Assembly (NCBI RefSeq): GCF_002933875.1
Contig: NZ_BFAV01000102.1
Span: 1-64,000, forward strand
Reading direction: 5' to 3'
DNA length: 64,000 nt
Source: Desulfocucumis palustris
GTDB taxonomy: Bacteria > Bacillota > Desulfotomaculia > Desulfotomaculales > Desulfocucumaceae
Shown here: positions 43,938-51,789 of the stretch, piece by piece
Position numbering within the stretch: the stretch's first letter is position 1
Layout of the letters: each line of letters starts with the position of its first letter
Notes under the pieces: generated by a model
Database searches by the model: none
What the model was told of the DNA's origin: nothing
Seen by the model: the letters and a program-made list of their open reading frames with translations, nothing else
Program-made: the position numbers and the translations under genes

Positions 43938-44213
43938 CTAGAATCCAGGTTTAGTGCCGCTCAGGCAGTGCTTTTTCACCGCGTAGCGGGGAATTATTAT
44001 TTTTACCCGGGGTCTGAATTCCGGTTCCTGAATAGACCTGTTGATTGTGTTTATTAAATACTCCAGCGTCAGATTGTTTTGGCGGGCGAACTGCCCCACC
44101 GTCTCGTTCTTTTTCCCTCATCCGTAGCAGTTATAGCCGTAGAGACTGAATACTTTTTTAACCGCCGGATATTTTTCCAGCACATCAATAACCCTGTCAT
44201 TTTCGTTAATCAC
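43938..44213 (-). CDS. Putative selenoprotein, DUF1858 domain (CxxU)
   Basis: A 91-residue gene with one in-frame TGA (complement 44118-44120) read as selenocysteine 32. Upstream: MINENDRVIDVLEKYPAVKK and VFSLYGYNC; downstream in the same frame: GKKNETVGQFARQNNLTLEY and LINTINRSIQEPEF. This matches the DUF1858 pattern (YP..VF..YG..C..C....ETI......L....L...IN) with the TGA exactly at the second Cys of CxxC (C29-x2-U32). A SECIS-like hairpin follows at proper distance, and the frame stays open to a TAG at 43938. GTG 44213 has AAGGGGG 10 bases upstream and overlaps the end of the glycosyltransferase gene by 8 bases. DUF1858 proteins are small thiol proteins; a redox or metal role is inferred. 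A stop codon or pseudogene is the alternative. Confidence 0.78.
44081..44100 (-). promoter_or_regulatory. Bacterial SECIS-like hairpin
   Basis: On the minus strand, GGU-G-GGGC at 44100-44093 pairs with GCCC-GCC at 44087-44081: a GGU/GCC lower stem, a bulged G, and a GGGC/GCCC upper stem. The apical loop is AGUUC, with G as its second base and a GU step. The loop begins 25 bases after the UGA. Distance, stem and the loop G fit the published bacterial SECIS consensus (16-37 bases, G among the first two loop bases). Confidence 0.7.
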
Positions 44214-45234
44214 TAAATAAAAACCCCCTTGCCCTAAGCTTGTTTTCCATAATCTCAATGGCTGAACGGGCCCTGCGCTCCCAGGAATTCTGCCGGGCAA
44301 TTTCTATTCTTTTCAGACGGTTTTCCGGCTTATCACCGTGTATGGCCTGGTGTATGAAATTATTGAATCCTTCCGGGTCCGTGCCGATTAATATCTCCCC
44401 CATCCCGGCCACTTCCGGAAGGGGGGTGGAAACCACCGGTTTTCCGGAACTTAAGTATTCATACATCTTTATTGGATTGCAGCCCCGGGTCATTGAGGTA
44501 ACCTTAAAAGGTATCAGGCAGACGTCAAAACATTGCAAATAGTTTGGCAGATAGCGGTATTCCTTATATCCGGTTACAAACATGTTATTTTTATGAAAGG
44601 GCAGCCTGGTGTTGTAAAGAGGTCCCACGAAAATAAAATTGTATTCCGGGTTTTTTTCAGTGATGTGGTCGATTAATTCCCAATCCAGCCATGTGGCCAG
44701 TGCTCCTATGTATCCAACGGTGGGCCGGCCGTTGTCCGGGATGTCGGCCGGCCGAACCAGGGTACCGGTTTGAGCCGGGACAAAATGTTCAAAATCAACG
44801 CCATTGGGGCAGAGATGAACTTCAGGATGAAATTTTCTGTTTTCATTTAAAATTTTCATGGAAGTGGCAAAAATTATATCCGCCCTTTTTCTGACTTCTT
44901 CCACGTAAGGCGCCCAGCTGGAAAATTCCTCGCTGGGGTCGTCCAGGGCGTCATAAACCACCATATGCGGGCGATACCTGTTGATATGCCGCACAAAACT
45001 GGGTGCGCTGATCCATAATATGCGCGGTCCGCTGTGAGGTATGGACAGGGGGTCGCTTTTGGTGCAAATGAACAGGTTTTCGGATAGTTTTTTTACGGAA
45101 GCCGGTTCCTTCTTCCCGGCCGGGTTACAAAAAATGGCCTGAAAACCCAGCTGGGCGAATTGGTTAAATAGCTGTTGAGGTCTTTGAAACATCCAGCGGA
45201 ATCTTAGCGAAGGCGGGTGTATGATTACAGGCAA
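44206..45234 (-). CDS. GT-B glycosyltransferase (TuaH-like)
   Basis: A 342-residue GT4-type enzyme: WMFQRPQQLFNQFAQLGFQA near the N-terminus, MVVYDALDDPSEEF, HLCPNGVDFEHF, VGYIGALATWLDWELID, FIFVGPLYN and IKMYEYLSSGKPVVSTPLPE. The RPQQL and YDALDD features resemble teichuronic-acid TuaH-type proteins. TTG 45234 is preferred: GGAGGG ends 6 bases upstream; the longer in-frame GTG start at 45261 would put that RBS inside the gene. First gene of the minus-strand unit, divergent from the RmlA-like gene. Confidence 0.82.
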   Translation of the reverse strand: MPVIIHPPSLRFRWMFQRPQQLFNQFAQLGFQAIFCNPAGKKEPASVKKLSENLFICTKSDPLSIPHSGPRILWISAPSFVRHINRYRPHMVVYDALDDPSEEFSSWAPYVEEVRKRADIIFATSMKILNENRKFHPEVHLCPNGVDFEHFVPAQTGTLVRPADIPDNGRPTVGYIGALATWLDWELIDHITEKNPEYNFIFVGPLYNTRLPFHKNNMFVTGYKEYRYLPNYLQCFDVCLIPFKVTSMTRGCNPIKMYEYLSSGKPVVSTPLPEVAGMGEILIGTDPEGFNNFIHQAIHGDKPENRLKRIEIARQNSWERRARSAIEIMENKLRARGFLFSD

Positions 45235-45431
45235 CAATATCCCTCCAGTAAGGCTAGGCACGTTTTACCTAAAAGCAATATATTCAGGCATAATAATTTT
45301 TGTGATTTTATGAGGTAAATTTAGGATAAAACCGGCCGGGAAAGGTCTGTCCCTTTTCCTTAGTTTCCTTAGTAGCAAAATAGTATTTTGCACATATGCT
45401 ATGTGTAAGAGGGTTTATCGGGGGTAGAGAA

Positions 45432-46532
45432 ATGTCTGATAAGGGGCCGATGTTGAAAGCCCTGGTGTTGTCGGGTGGCACCGGCACAAGGATGCGTCCG
45501 TTAACCGGCACCATACCGAAGCAACTGATCCCGGTGGCTAACAAACCGATTATTCATTATGTGATGGAACAAATAGCCTCCCTGGGCATTAATGACGTGG
45601 GGGTTATTATTTCCCCCGAGACCGGCCAGGCGGTAAAGGAATCCCTGGCGGACGGCGGCAGGTGGAATTTAAATATCAGCTATATAGTGCAGGATAAGCC
45701 CGCGGGGCTGGCCCACGCTGTGCTGACGGCCAGGGACTATCTTGGAGAGTCTTCCTTTTTAATGTATCTTGGGGACAATTTGATAAGTCACAGTCTTGGA
45801 GATATGCTGGATTCCTTCCTGCGGGGCGGGGACGACAGCGTGGTGCTGGTAAAAAAGGTTAGAGATCCCGGGCGCTTCGGGGTGGCGGTTGTGAATGACA
45901 ATTTTAAAATATTGAGGCTGGTGGAAAAGCCTGAACGTTTTGTCAGCAGTTTCGCCCTGGTAGGGCTATATCTGTTTAATAAAAGCATTCATAAGGCTAT
46001 TGAGGAAATAACTCCCTCCGCCAGGGGGGAACTGGAGATAACAGACGCCATTCAGCGGTTGCTGGAAAAAGGAGGCAATGTCTCCTGCAGCCTGGTCCGG
46101 GGCTGGTGGTTTGATACCGGAAGAAAAGAGGACTTATTAAAGGCCAACAGGGTATTATTGGATGAGCGCTCTGAAAGGAAGGTTGAGGGAGTAATAATAT
46201 CCGGGGACAGCCGCGTGGAAGGAAGAGTGCAAATAGGACAGGGGAGCAGTATTGCCGGCAGCGTGGTGATAGGCCCGGCGGTGCTGGGTGAGGGCGTTGA
46301 AGTAATAAATTCCTATATCGGTCCCTTTAGCTCCATAGGCAATAATTGCCTGCTTAATGGAGTCAGGCTGGAAAATACCATAGTTTTAAACCACAGCAGC
46401 CTTACGGATAAGCTGTATATAACAGAGAGTCTAATAGGCCGGCATTGTCATATTACCGGCGGCGCCGCCACAGTGGACATGGTTAGGGTTAACCTGGGAG
46501 ACTGGGCCGAGGTGAGGCTATCATGGGTCTGA
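45432..46532 (+). CDS. Glucose-1-phosphate thymidylyltransferase, long form
   Basis: A 366-residue nucleotidyltransferase with C-terminal left-handed beta-helix. N-terminal domain: ALVLSGGTGTRMRPLTGTIP, KQLIPVANKPIIHYVMEQI, YLGDNLISHSLGDML, FALVGLYLFNKSIHKAI and GWWFDTGRKEDLLKANR. Hexapeptide-like turns follow from ~250 (EGVIISGDSRVEG, AGSVVIGPAVLGEGVEV). This is the long RmlA type found in Gram-positives and archaea. It could make dTDP-glucose for rfbB/C/D, which are far away in the locus. ATG 45432 is chosen for spacing; ATG 45450 has its AAGGGG too close. Confidence 0.87.
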   Translation: MSDKGPMLKALVLSGGTGTRMRPLTGTIPKQLIPVANKPIIHYVMEQIASLGINDVGVIISPETGQAVKESLADGGRWNLNISYIVQDKPAGLAHAVLTARDYLGESSFLMYLGDNLISHSLGDMLDSFLRGGDDSVVLVKKVRDPGRFGVAVVNDNFKILRLVEKPERFVSSFALVGLYLFNKSIHKAIEEITPSARGELEITDAIQRLLEKGGNVSCSLVRGWWFDTGRKEDLLKANRVLLDERSERKVEGVIISGDSRVEGRVQIGQGSSIAGSVVIGPAVLGEGVEVINSYIGPFSSIGNNCLLNGVRLENTIVLNHSSLTDKLYITESLIGRHCHITGGAATVDMVRVNLGDWAEVRLSWV

Positions 46533-46609
46533 ATGGAGGGACCCGGGCTTTTGAAGGGGGTTTGGAGTCCACAACCTGTCAGCGCCGGTTATTTTGAGAG
46601 GCGAAGCTG

Positions 46610-47194
46610 ATGTCACAGATTATTTTTACTTATGAGTCAATATTTGCTGACACCTTCGTTCAACTGGTGTCACATCCGCTGCCCGGTAATGCCGCGGGCA
46701 GTGTTACGGAGCTGGATTTTCAGGACGGGGTCCGGGAGGTGGAAAATCTTTCGGTCAGGCCCATGGAGGCCGTGGCCAATTTTTCAGTTGTGGAATTTAA
46801 ATTAAGTATTCCGTTTGAGGCCAGGCTTTCCACTTCAAACAAGGACAATCCCCGGATAGAGGGAGCCCTGCCGGATATCCATGTCAAGGTGCTTATATAC
46901 ACGCCCCTGGTCAGGCAGGAGGCTCTCCCCGATTTGAAAGCGGAGACCCGCTGCCAGATGCTGGTGGAACCTTCTTTGACAGGCGGGATGCTGCAATTTG
47001 CCGTAAACGTCAATATTGTAGTTAGATGTTCGGACAAACACCAGTTGAGCATTCCCTCCATGTTAAGCAGCAGAGGCCAGAAAAACGAAGACTCCCTGCA
47101 AACTTCCTGGGTTAAGGCCTGTGAAAAATTTGTCGACCCCCAGCGGACATCGTTTCCGGATGATTTTTTCCCCCATCCCGGGGAGATTGAGTGA
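46610..47194 (+). CDS. Protein of unknown function, beta-rich
   Basis: A 194-residue protein I do not recognise. It alternates short hydrophobic strands: ATG start after GAGAGGCGAAGC, then VENLSVRPMEAVANFSVVEF, FKLSIPFEARLST, DIHVKVLIYTPLVRQ and MLQFAVNVNIVVRCSDKHQL. No signal peptide, membrane helix or enzymatic motif. The layout (repeated amphipathic strands with VxVxxPF-like segments) reminds one of spore-coat/SPOCS-type beta domains, but the resemblance is weak. It stands alone between an RmlA-like gene and a CAP-domain gene. Confidence 0.6.
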   Translation: MSQIIFTYESIFADTFVQLVSHPLPGNAAGSVTELDFQDGVREVENLSVRPMEAVANFSVVEFKLSIPFEARLSTSNKDNPRIEGALPDIHVKVLIYTPLVRQEALPDLKAETRCQMLVEPSLTGGMLQFAVNVNIVVRCSDKHQLSIPSMLSSRGQKNEDSLQTSWVKACEKFVDPQRTSFPDDFFPHPGEIE

Positions 47195-47307
47195 GCTGCT
47201 AAAATATACCTGCCTTGTGTAATAATTTTTTTGCAGGATATCAAAGTAATTTTGCAGAATTACTTTGAAGACCTAAAAACTTTATCATCACAAGGAGGTT
47301 GTTTGTA

Positions 47308-48036
47308 TTGTTTTCTCTGAAAAAGGTATTTGGTTTATGTGTTACCACGGGTTTCCTTTTTGTCTCGGCATTTGCAGTTTCCCCGGCTGATGCGGCGGTT
47401 ATCAAATTAACTCCAAATGGCAGCGGTGGCTATGATTATAAAATAGTGGACCAGTCCCCCGGGACTCCCTCCACCGGGACCAGCGGAAGCAGCAGTGTTA
47501 GAATAACCAGGCCCACTACACCCACTACACCGACTATACCAACTACACCAACTATACCGACCACACCGACCACACCCACCACGCCAACTATACCAAGCAC
47601 ACCCACCACCCCGACCACGCCAACCACGCCGGCACCTGCACCCACAGCGGGACTGACGTCTGAGGAACAGAGTATGGTGAATTTGATAAACCAGGAGAGG
47701 GCGTCCAACGGTTTGTCCGCCCTGCAGGTGGACACGCAGCTGACACAGCTGGCCAGGATGAAGTCCCAGGATATGATTACCAATAATTATTTCAGCCACA
47801 CCTCTCCAACCTACGGAACACCCAGTCAGATGTTGTCCACCTACGGGGTTACATACAGGACCATGGGAGAGAATATTGCGGGCAACAGCTCCGTGCAAGC
47901 CGCCCACACCAGTTTGATGAACAGCTCCGGCCACAGGGCCAATATTCTTAGCAGCAGCTACACCCATGTGGGAGTAGGAGTGGTTTCCGGCGGACCTTAC
48001 GGTGAGATGATAACCCAAATTTTTGTGGGCAGATAA
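47308..48036 (+). CDS. Secreted CAP-domain (SCP/PR1, YkwD-like) protein
   Basis: A 242-residue exported protein. The TTG at 47308 follows AAGGAGGT and opens a signal peptide (KKVFGLCVTTGFLFVSAFAV, cleavage near ADA). A linker of ~45 residues made of Pro-Thr-Thr/Ile repeats follows, then the CAP domain: LTSEEQSMVNLINQERASNG, LTQLARMKSQDMITNNYFSH, MGENIAGNSSVQAAHTSLM and SSGHRANILSSSYTHVGVGV. Such proteins (YkwD type) occur in many spore formers; biochemical role is uncertain. The Thr-rich linker is a likely O-glycosylation site, fitting the glycan genes around it. Confidence 0.88.
   Translation: MFSLKKVFGLCVTTGFLFVSAFAVSPADAAVIKLTPNGSGGYDYKIVDQSPGTPSTGTSGSSSVRITRPTTPTTPTIPTTPTIPTTPTTPTTPTIPSTPTTPTTPTTPAPAPTAGLTSEEQSMVNLINQERASNGLSALQVDTQLTQLARMKSQDMITNNYFSHTSPTYGTPSQMLSTYGVTYRTMGENIAGNSSVQAAHTSLMNSSGHRANILSSSYTHVGVGVVSGGPYGEMITQIFVGR
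47512..47634 (+). repeat. Pro-Thr codon repeat (linker)
   Basis: Repeated nine-base units of the form CCN ACY ACR/ATA code for PTTPTIPTTP-type sequence between the signal peptide and the CAP domain. Confidence 0.75.
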
Positions 48037-48072
48037 ATTGTAAAATTACAACGGAATAACCAGCCAATTAAT

Positions 48073-48105
48073 AAAATGCCGGTATTTGCGCCGGCATTTT
48101 TATTG
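48073..48105 (+). terminator. Rho-independent terminator
   Basis: AAAATGCCGG at 48073-48082 pairs with CCGGCATTTT at 48091-48100 and is followed by TTATTGG. It ends the CAP-domain gene. Confidence 0.85.
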
Positions 48106-48220
48106 GCTGATGATTATATCAATGCAAATGCTTGAACTCAAAGGCCCTCCATATTAATACCGGGGCAATAACAAAAGCGGCCCGGGACACATAGATTAGA
48201 AAAAACAGGGGTGAGAATTT

Positions 48221-48952
48221 GTGTGCGGCCTGACTTCAATAATAATCCTTACATATAATGAGCTATATTATACCCGGAAATGCATAGAAAGCATCAGGAT
48301 ATATACCGGGGTTCCCTATGAACTTGTTCTGGTAGACAACGGTTCCGGTGACGGCACGGCGGAATTTCTATCCTCCCTGCAGGGGGCCAAAGTCATATTG
48401 AACAGTTCCAATCTGGGGTTTGCCGCCGGCTGCAATCAGGGGCTGGCTGCCGCCGCCGGGGAAAACATATTGCTGCTGAATAATGACACCGTGGTTACCC
48501 CCAACTGGCTCGGAAACATGCTGGGGTGCCTGGATAGCAGGAATGATATAGGTTTGGTCGGCCCTTGCTCCAATTATGTGGGGTCAGGCAACCAGGTGGA
48601 GGTCAGTTATGGCAGCATCAGGGAAATGATTGAATTCGCCCGGCGGTTTAACCTGCCCGACCCCTCCAAATGGCGGCAGCACAGCAGTTACTGGCTTTCC
48701 GGTTTCTGTCTGCTTGGCAAAAAGTGGTTGTTTGATCTGGTGGGACCCTTCGATCAGCGTTTCAAAACCGGTTCCTGGGAAGACGTGGACTATTCAGTAA
48801 GGGTTACAGCCGCCGGTTACAAACTATTCGTGGCGGGGGATGTTTTTATACACCATTACGGCAACCGGTCCTTCCGGGGCAATAAAATATCCCTGGCGGC
48901 AGTCCAGGCGGAAAACGCCAGGCAGTTTTACAATAAATGGGCCAAGCGGTGA
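48221..48952 (+). CDS. GT2 family glycosyltransferase
   Basis: A 243-residue compact GT-A enzyme: TSIIILTYNELYYTRKCIES, YELVLVDNGSGDGTAEFL, ILLLNNDTVVTPNWLGNML (NND metal motif), FCLLGKKWLFDLVGPFDQRF and SWEDVDYSVRVTAAGYKLFV. It belongs to the group related to rhamnosyl- and N-acetylglucosaminyltransferases and is similar to the GT part of the gene at 20806. GTG start with GGGGTGAG upstream. Monocistronic by appearance, just before a tRNA gene. Confidence 0.87.
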   Translation: MCGLTSIIILTYNELYYTRKCIESIRIYTGVPYELVLVDNGSGDGTAEFLSSLQGAKVILNSSNLGFAAGCNQGLAAAAGENILLLNNDTVVTPNWLGNMLGCLDSRNDIGLVGPCSNYVGSGNQVEVSYGSIREMIEFARRFNLPDPSKWRQHSSYWLSGFCLLGKKWLFDLVGPFDQRFKTGSWEDVDYSVRVTAAGYKLFVAGDVFIHHYGNRSFRGNKISLAAVQAENARQFYNKWAKR

Positions 48953-48954
48953 GA

Positions 48955-48984
48955 TTGACTTTTTAATATGCTATAAGTTATAAT
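48955..48984 (+). promoter_or_regulatory. Sigma-A-type promoter for tRNA-Gly
   Basis: TTGACT (48955-48960), 18-base spacer, TATAAT (48979-48984). The tRNA begins 12 bases after the -10 box. The -35 box starts right after the stop of the preceding GT2 gene. Confidence 0.8.
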
Positions 48985-48996
48985 AGCAGTTACCGG

Positions 48997-49071
48997 GCGG
49001 GTGTAGCTCAATGGTAGAGCATCAGCTTCCCAAGCTGAGGGTTGCGAGTTCGATCCTCGTCACCCGCTCCA
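48997..49071 (+). tRNA. tRNA-Gly (anticodon CCC)
   Basis: Full cloverleaf: acceptor GCGGGTG/CACCCGC, D-arm GCTC-AATGGTA-GAGC, anticodon stem TCAGC/GCTGA with loop TTCCCAA (anticodon CCC), T-arm GCGAG-TTCGATC-CTCGT, discriminator T, and encoded CCA at 49069-49071. It reads the GGG glycine codon, which is frequent in this sequence. Confidence 0.95.
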
Positions 49072-49099
49072 GTATAATAAATTAATATTTGACTGTGGG

Positions 49100-49133
49100 A
49101 TCCTCCTGTGTCAGCAGGGGGATTTTTATTTTT
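49100..49133 (+). terminator. Rho-independent terminator after the tRNA
   Basis: ATCCTCCTG at 49100-49108 pairs with CAGGGGGAT at 49115-49123 (one G-U pair), followed by TTTTATTTTT. Confidence 0.85.
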
Positions 49134-49295
49134 CCAGGCAATAACCAATAAGGAAATATATGCATACTATACATTATGAAGGCCTACGTATATCGTCAGG
49201 ATTCCAGGCGCAACCCGGTTTTTGGATGTTTTCCGTGCTATCCGCAGAGGTTTTCAGGTGTACAGATTAATTAACTGGTAAAGGAGGATTTTAGT

Positions 49296-49943
49296 ATGCC
49301 TATTGCAAGATTAGCCAGTCTTTCGGGCAACACCTTTTTCCGGCTGGGTGCGCCTCCGTACTCAGCGGCCAACGTCGCGGTGCCGGTGGGAATTCAATTC
49401 CCCTTCTGGCCGCAGATATCCGATCAGACCTCGGTAAGCGCCGGGGACATCGGCGACCCCCAGTACCTCTGGTACCTAAACGCTGTAAATCCGGCCCTGG
49501 TAGGCACCGGGGAAACGGTATTCTTCGCCCGGGAGGCACTTTTTACAATTCCTGCTTTGTTGGCAACCATCACCACCACCATCAACGTGAAAATAGCCAC
49601 GGATAATGCATTCCAGGCCAGAATGACCCTCACCCCGACCATTGTTGGATTGCCTGTAATCTTTAATTTCACCGACGGTATTACGGCACAGAATTTTGTC
49701 GATCCGGGACCGCCCTTTAACTGGCAGAGGGTATACAACTTCACTGTGGAACTGCCCCTGCTGGCCACATCAGTGGGCTTCGATCTACAGTTCGAGGTCA
49801 AGACGGTTAATTACGCCCAGCCCGGCGGCACCCAGTTTACCAACCCCGCCGGACTCCTTTATGACATTGAAATCGGCGGTTTCCTGGTGGCGCCCACCAT
49901 AACCGCGGGCGTACCCCCGGCCATTACAAACCCGCTGGTTTAA
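49296..49943 (+). CDS. Protein of unknown function, all-beta
   Basis: A 215-residue protein without recognised family. It is rich in Pro, Thr, Val and Phe with alternating strands (TITTTINVKIATDNAFQARM, VYNFTVELPLLATSVGFDLQ, LYDIEIGGFLVAPT) and no signal peptide or membrane helix. This composition is like that of self-assembling surface or exosporium-type proteins; that is inference. ATG with AAAGGAGG upstream; flanked by terminators, so it is a single-gene unit. Confidence 0.65.
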   Translation: MPIARLASLSGNTFFRLGAPPYSAANVAVPVGIQFPFWPQISDQTSVSAGDIGDPQYLWYLNAVNPALVGTGETVFFAREALFTIPALLATITTTINVKIATDNAFQARMTLTPTIVGLPVIFNFTDGITAQNFVDPGPPFNWQRVYNFTVELPLLATSVGFDLQFEVKTVNYAQPGGTQFTNPAGLLYDIEIGGFLVAPTITAGVPPAITNPLV

Positions 49944-49968
49944 AAGAGCCGGTGTGTCGATAATTTTA

Positions 49969-49999
49969 ACCCCTTGCCATATCAGCAGGGGGTTTCTTA
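49969..49999 (+). terminator. Rho-independent terminator
   Basis: ACCCCTTG at 49969-49976 pairs with CAGGGGGT at 49986-49993 (one G-U pair), followed by TTCTTAT. Confidence 0.65.
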
Positions 50000-50012
50000 T
50001 GATTTTAACCTG

Positions 50013-50040
50013 TTGTTGTGCTATTTTTTTAAATTATAAT
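50013..50040 (+). promoter_or_regulatory. Possible sigma-A-type promoter
   Basis: TTGTTG (50013-50018), 16-base spacer, TATAAT (50035-50040), about 200 bases before the next gene. The -10 box is perfect, the -35 weak. Confidence 0.4.
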
Positions 50041-50246
50041 ATTTACATTTTACGGGAAGACATTAACAATAATGGCGCACTTTACATATTATACAACAAA
50101 TAGGCTGTGATTACTTATTTTTTAGTTGTCCATCCGTCTTATACGTTAATGCCGGATTTAAGGAAAGCGAACCCGCCTTATTGTTTGCGTTAAACCAATT
50201 TTTTCGAAAAAGGGTGTCCCCAAATTTATGTGAGGAGTGACAAAGA

Positions 50247-50906
50247 ATGTTTATTAACAACGATGTGGTTATTTTTGAAGAATGCGTGGAAAAAGTAGCC
50301 GAGGCCAGAATCGCGGTATCGGCAATAAATTCAATAACCGGCCTGGATATAACGGTTAACCCGCTGTCGAGTGAGGCCTGCGCCGTCATTGACGGAGCGG
50401 AAGTGCCCATAGAGTTCGAATTCTGCTGCAGCCTGGGCAGGGTATTTTTCCGCCCCACACTGCTGGTGGGTAGAATTGTAAATTGCGGCTGGCTGAATGG
50501 CGCAATTTTGATCAGAAGTCTTGAAACCGGTAATATTGTTACCTGTATAAATGTGGCCCTGCCGTTTCAGTCGGAAGTGGCGGCCCCGGTCGTGCGCCCC
50601 ACGGACATCATCAGGGAGCAAGCGGTGGAAGATGAGGGCTCGGCATTGTGCATCGTGTTTGATACCAACACCTTTACCGGTTTAAGCGAACCTGTTCTTA
50701 TCGTGAAGTGTATAATACTGGTGCTGATTACAGTTATCCAGGGAGAATCCGTAGTCTGTCCGCCCACCACCCAGGCCCCGACCACCCAACCTCCAACCAC
50801 CTGCTGTCCGCCGACCACCATGGGCCCGATCAGCTGCCCGCCGGATTGTTTATTAAGTCAGGACTCGCAATCCCCGGGGGCCAGCAGCGTAAAAATTTGT
50901 TTGTAG
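50247..50906 (+). CDS. Protein of unknown function with Cys/Pro/Thr-rich tail
   Basis: A 219-residue protein. The first ~165 residues form a hydrophobic beta-rich domain (EARIAVSAINSITGLDITVN, IEFEFCCSLGRVFFRPTLLV, EPVLIVKCIILVLITVIQGE). The tail is a low-complexity PTTQAPTTQPPTTCCPPTT-type segment, a likely O-glycosylation or cross-linking region. Seen together with the neighbours at 49296 and 51019 it suggests a group of surface or spore-structural proteins. No enzyme motif. ATG with TGAGGAGTG upstream. Confidence 0.65.
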   Translation: MFINNDVVIFEECVEKVAEARIAVSAINSITGLDITVNPLSSEACAVIDGAEVPIEFEFCCSLGRVFFRPTLLVGRIVNCGWLNGAILIRSLETGNIVTCINVALPFQSEVAAPVVRPTDIIREQAVEDEGSALCIVFDTNTFTGLSEPVLIVKCIILVLITVIQGESVVCPPTTQAPTTQPPTTCCPPTTMGPISCPPDCLLSQDSQSPGASSVKICL

Positions 50907-50950
50907 GCCTGACAGGAGCGGCCGCGCAAATATAAAAGGGCCTCCTGCAG

Positions 50951-50985
50951 CAAGAGACCTCATCCCTGTAAGATGAGGTCTCTTG
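50951..50985. terminator. Bidirectional terminator-like hairpin
   Basis: CAAGAGACCTCATC and GATGAGGTCTCTTG form a perfect 14-bp stem with a 7-base loop between two convergent genes. There is only a modest T-rich stretch downstream. Confidence 0.6.
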
Positions 50986-51018
50986 CCGATTTGTATTATT
51001 TATTTATTGTTCCTTTAA

Positions 51019-51375
51019 TTAGCCCGTCACCTGCTGTTTCATTTTTTTCATCGCCATTCCTTTTTTTTGCGAGCCCGGCATCATATTGCCAGGTTCGGCC
51101 TTTTCCTGAACCGCCAGCCAGTAGGTTATCCGGTGCCTGTTGTTCCAGGCCACAAAAATTTTAGAAGAATTTGTTATTACCCTGGCGTTTGATTCCAACC
51201 AGTCAAAATTAGCTTTTTTAAATGCGTATTCGTTGCTGTGGGTTACAATGTACCAGTAACTGCTCTCTTCGTCGTTGAAAAAAAAGCTCTGGTTAACCCA
51301 GCCGTAACCGGCGTTGTTATTATGAGAAACCTGCAGCTTTGGCAGGGCTTTATTTAATATATTAAAGAAGGACAT
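51019..51375 (-). CDS. Small protein of unknown function, paralogous to the KDHKE-repeat protein's domain
   Basis: A 118-residue protein. Its core aligns with residues ~18-103 of the protein at 34228: VSHNNNAGYGWVNQSFFFND / [28 protein letters not shown] / [32 protein letters not shown] / [19 protein letters not shown]. Conserved are two Trp and an RH pair. The short tail is Met/Lys-rich and has no repeats. ATG 51375 follows GGAGGGGATAAT; the longer in-frame ORF to 51507 reads through AT-rich intergenic DNA. Function unknown. Confidence 0.75.
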   Translation of the reverse strand: MSFFNILNKALPKLQVSHNNNAGYGWVNQSFFFNDEESSYWYIVTHSNEYAFKKANFDWLESNARVITNSSKIFVAWNNRHRITYWLAVQEKAEPGNMMPGSQKKGMAMKKMKQQVTG

Positions 51376-51789
51376 ATTATCCCCTCCGTAGTCTATTATA
51401 ATAATTAACCCATGAAGATCATTGATAGAAAGAATTATATGGTAATTGTTTAAACTCAATAAATTATTCATAATATAAAATATGTAAAAAAAAATAATAT
51501 GTGCCATGTTTGACGAGATAAAGCCATATTATGCATTATAACGTAACAATTCCAATTTAGTTAACAAAACCGGCGGCGGCCAGGCATCCCATGCAAAATT
51601 TTCCTGCTTCTGAAGGAATTTCTAAAATACTGTCGAAAAAACAAAAAAGTCATAAGCAGCTTTTCATACGCCGGGCTGCGGTTTTGGCAGTTGTATACAA
51701 AAAAGTTAAATTAAACAATACGAACCGGCGGGTGGAATGTTTAAAAGGCGCATGAGCGCAGGGCAAGTTATATTTGAGGTGCAACAGAC
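51376..51789 (+). other. 414-base AT-rich intergenic region
   Basis: Divergent spacer between the minus-strand gene and the cyclase gene. Apart from the promoter candidate at 51684-51712 and the minus-strand RBS at 51381-51387 I see no feature in it. Confidence 0.5.
51684..51712 (+). promoter_or_regulatory. Possible promoter of the cyclase gene
   Basis: TTGGCA (51684-51689), 17-base spacer, TAAATT (51707-51712). Confidence 0.4.

Larger units (their letters stand above)
49944..50246 (+). other. 303-base intergenic region
   Basis: Holds the terminator at 49969-49999 and a possible promoter at 50013-50040, then ~190 bases with no coding sequence I can support. Confidence 0.6.

Noticed and set aside
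44118-44300. Short 60-codon ORF ending at the TGA as a complete gene
   Set aside because: Its first ~30 codons overlap the glycosyltransferase, and DUF1858 similarity continues past the TGA.
50951-50985. Second tRNA or small RNA gene
   Set aside because: A single perfect hairpin between convergent genes; terminator is the simpler reading.
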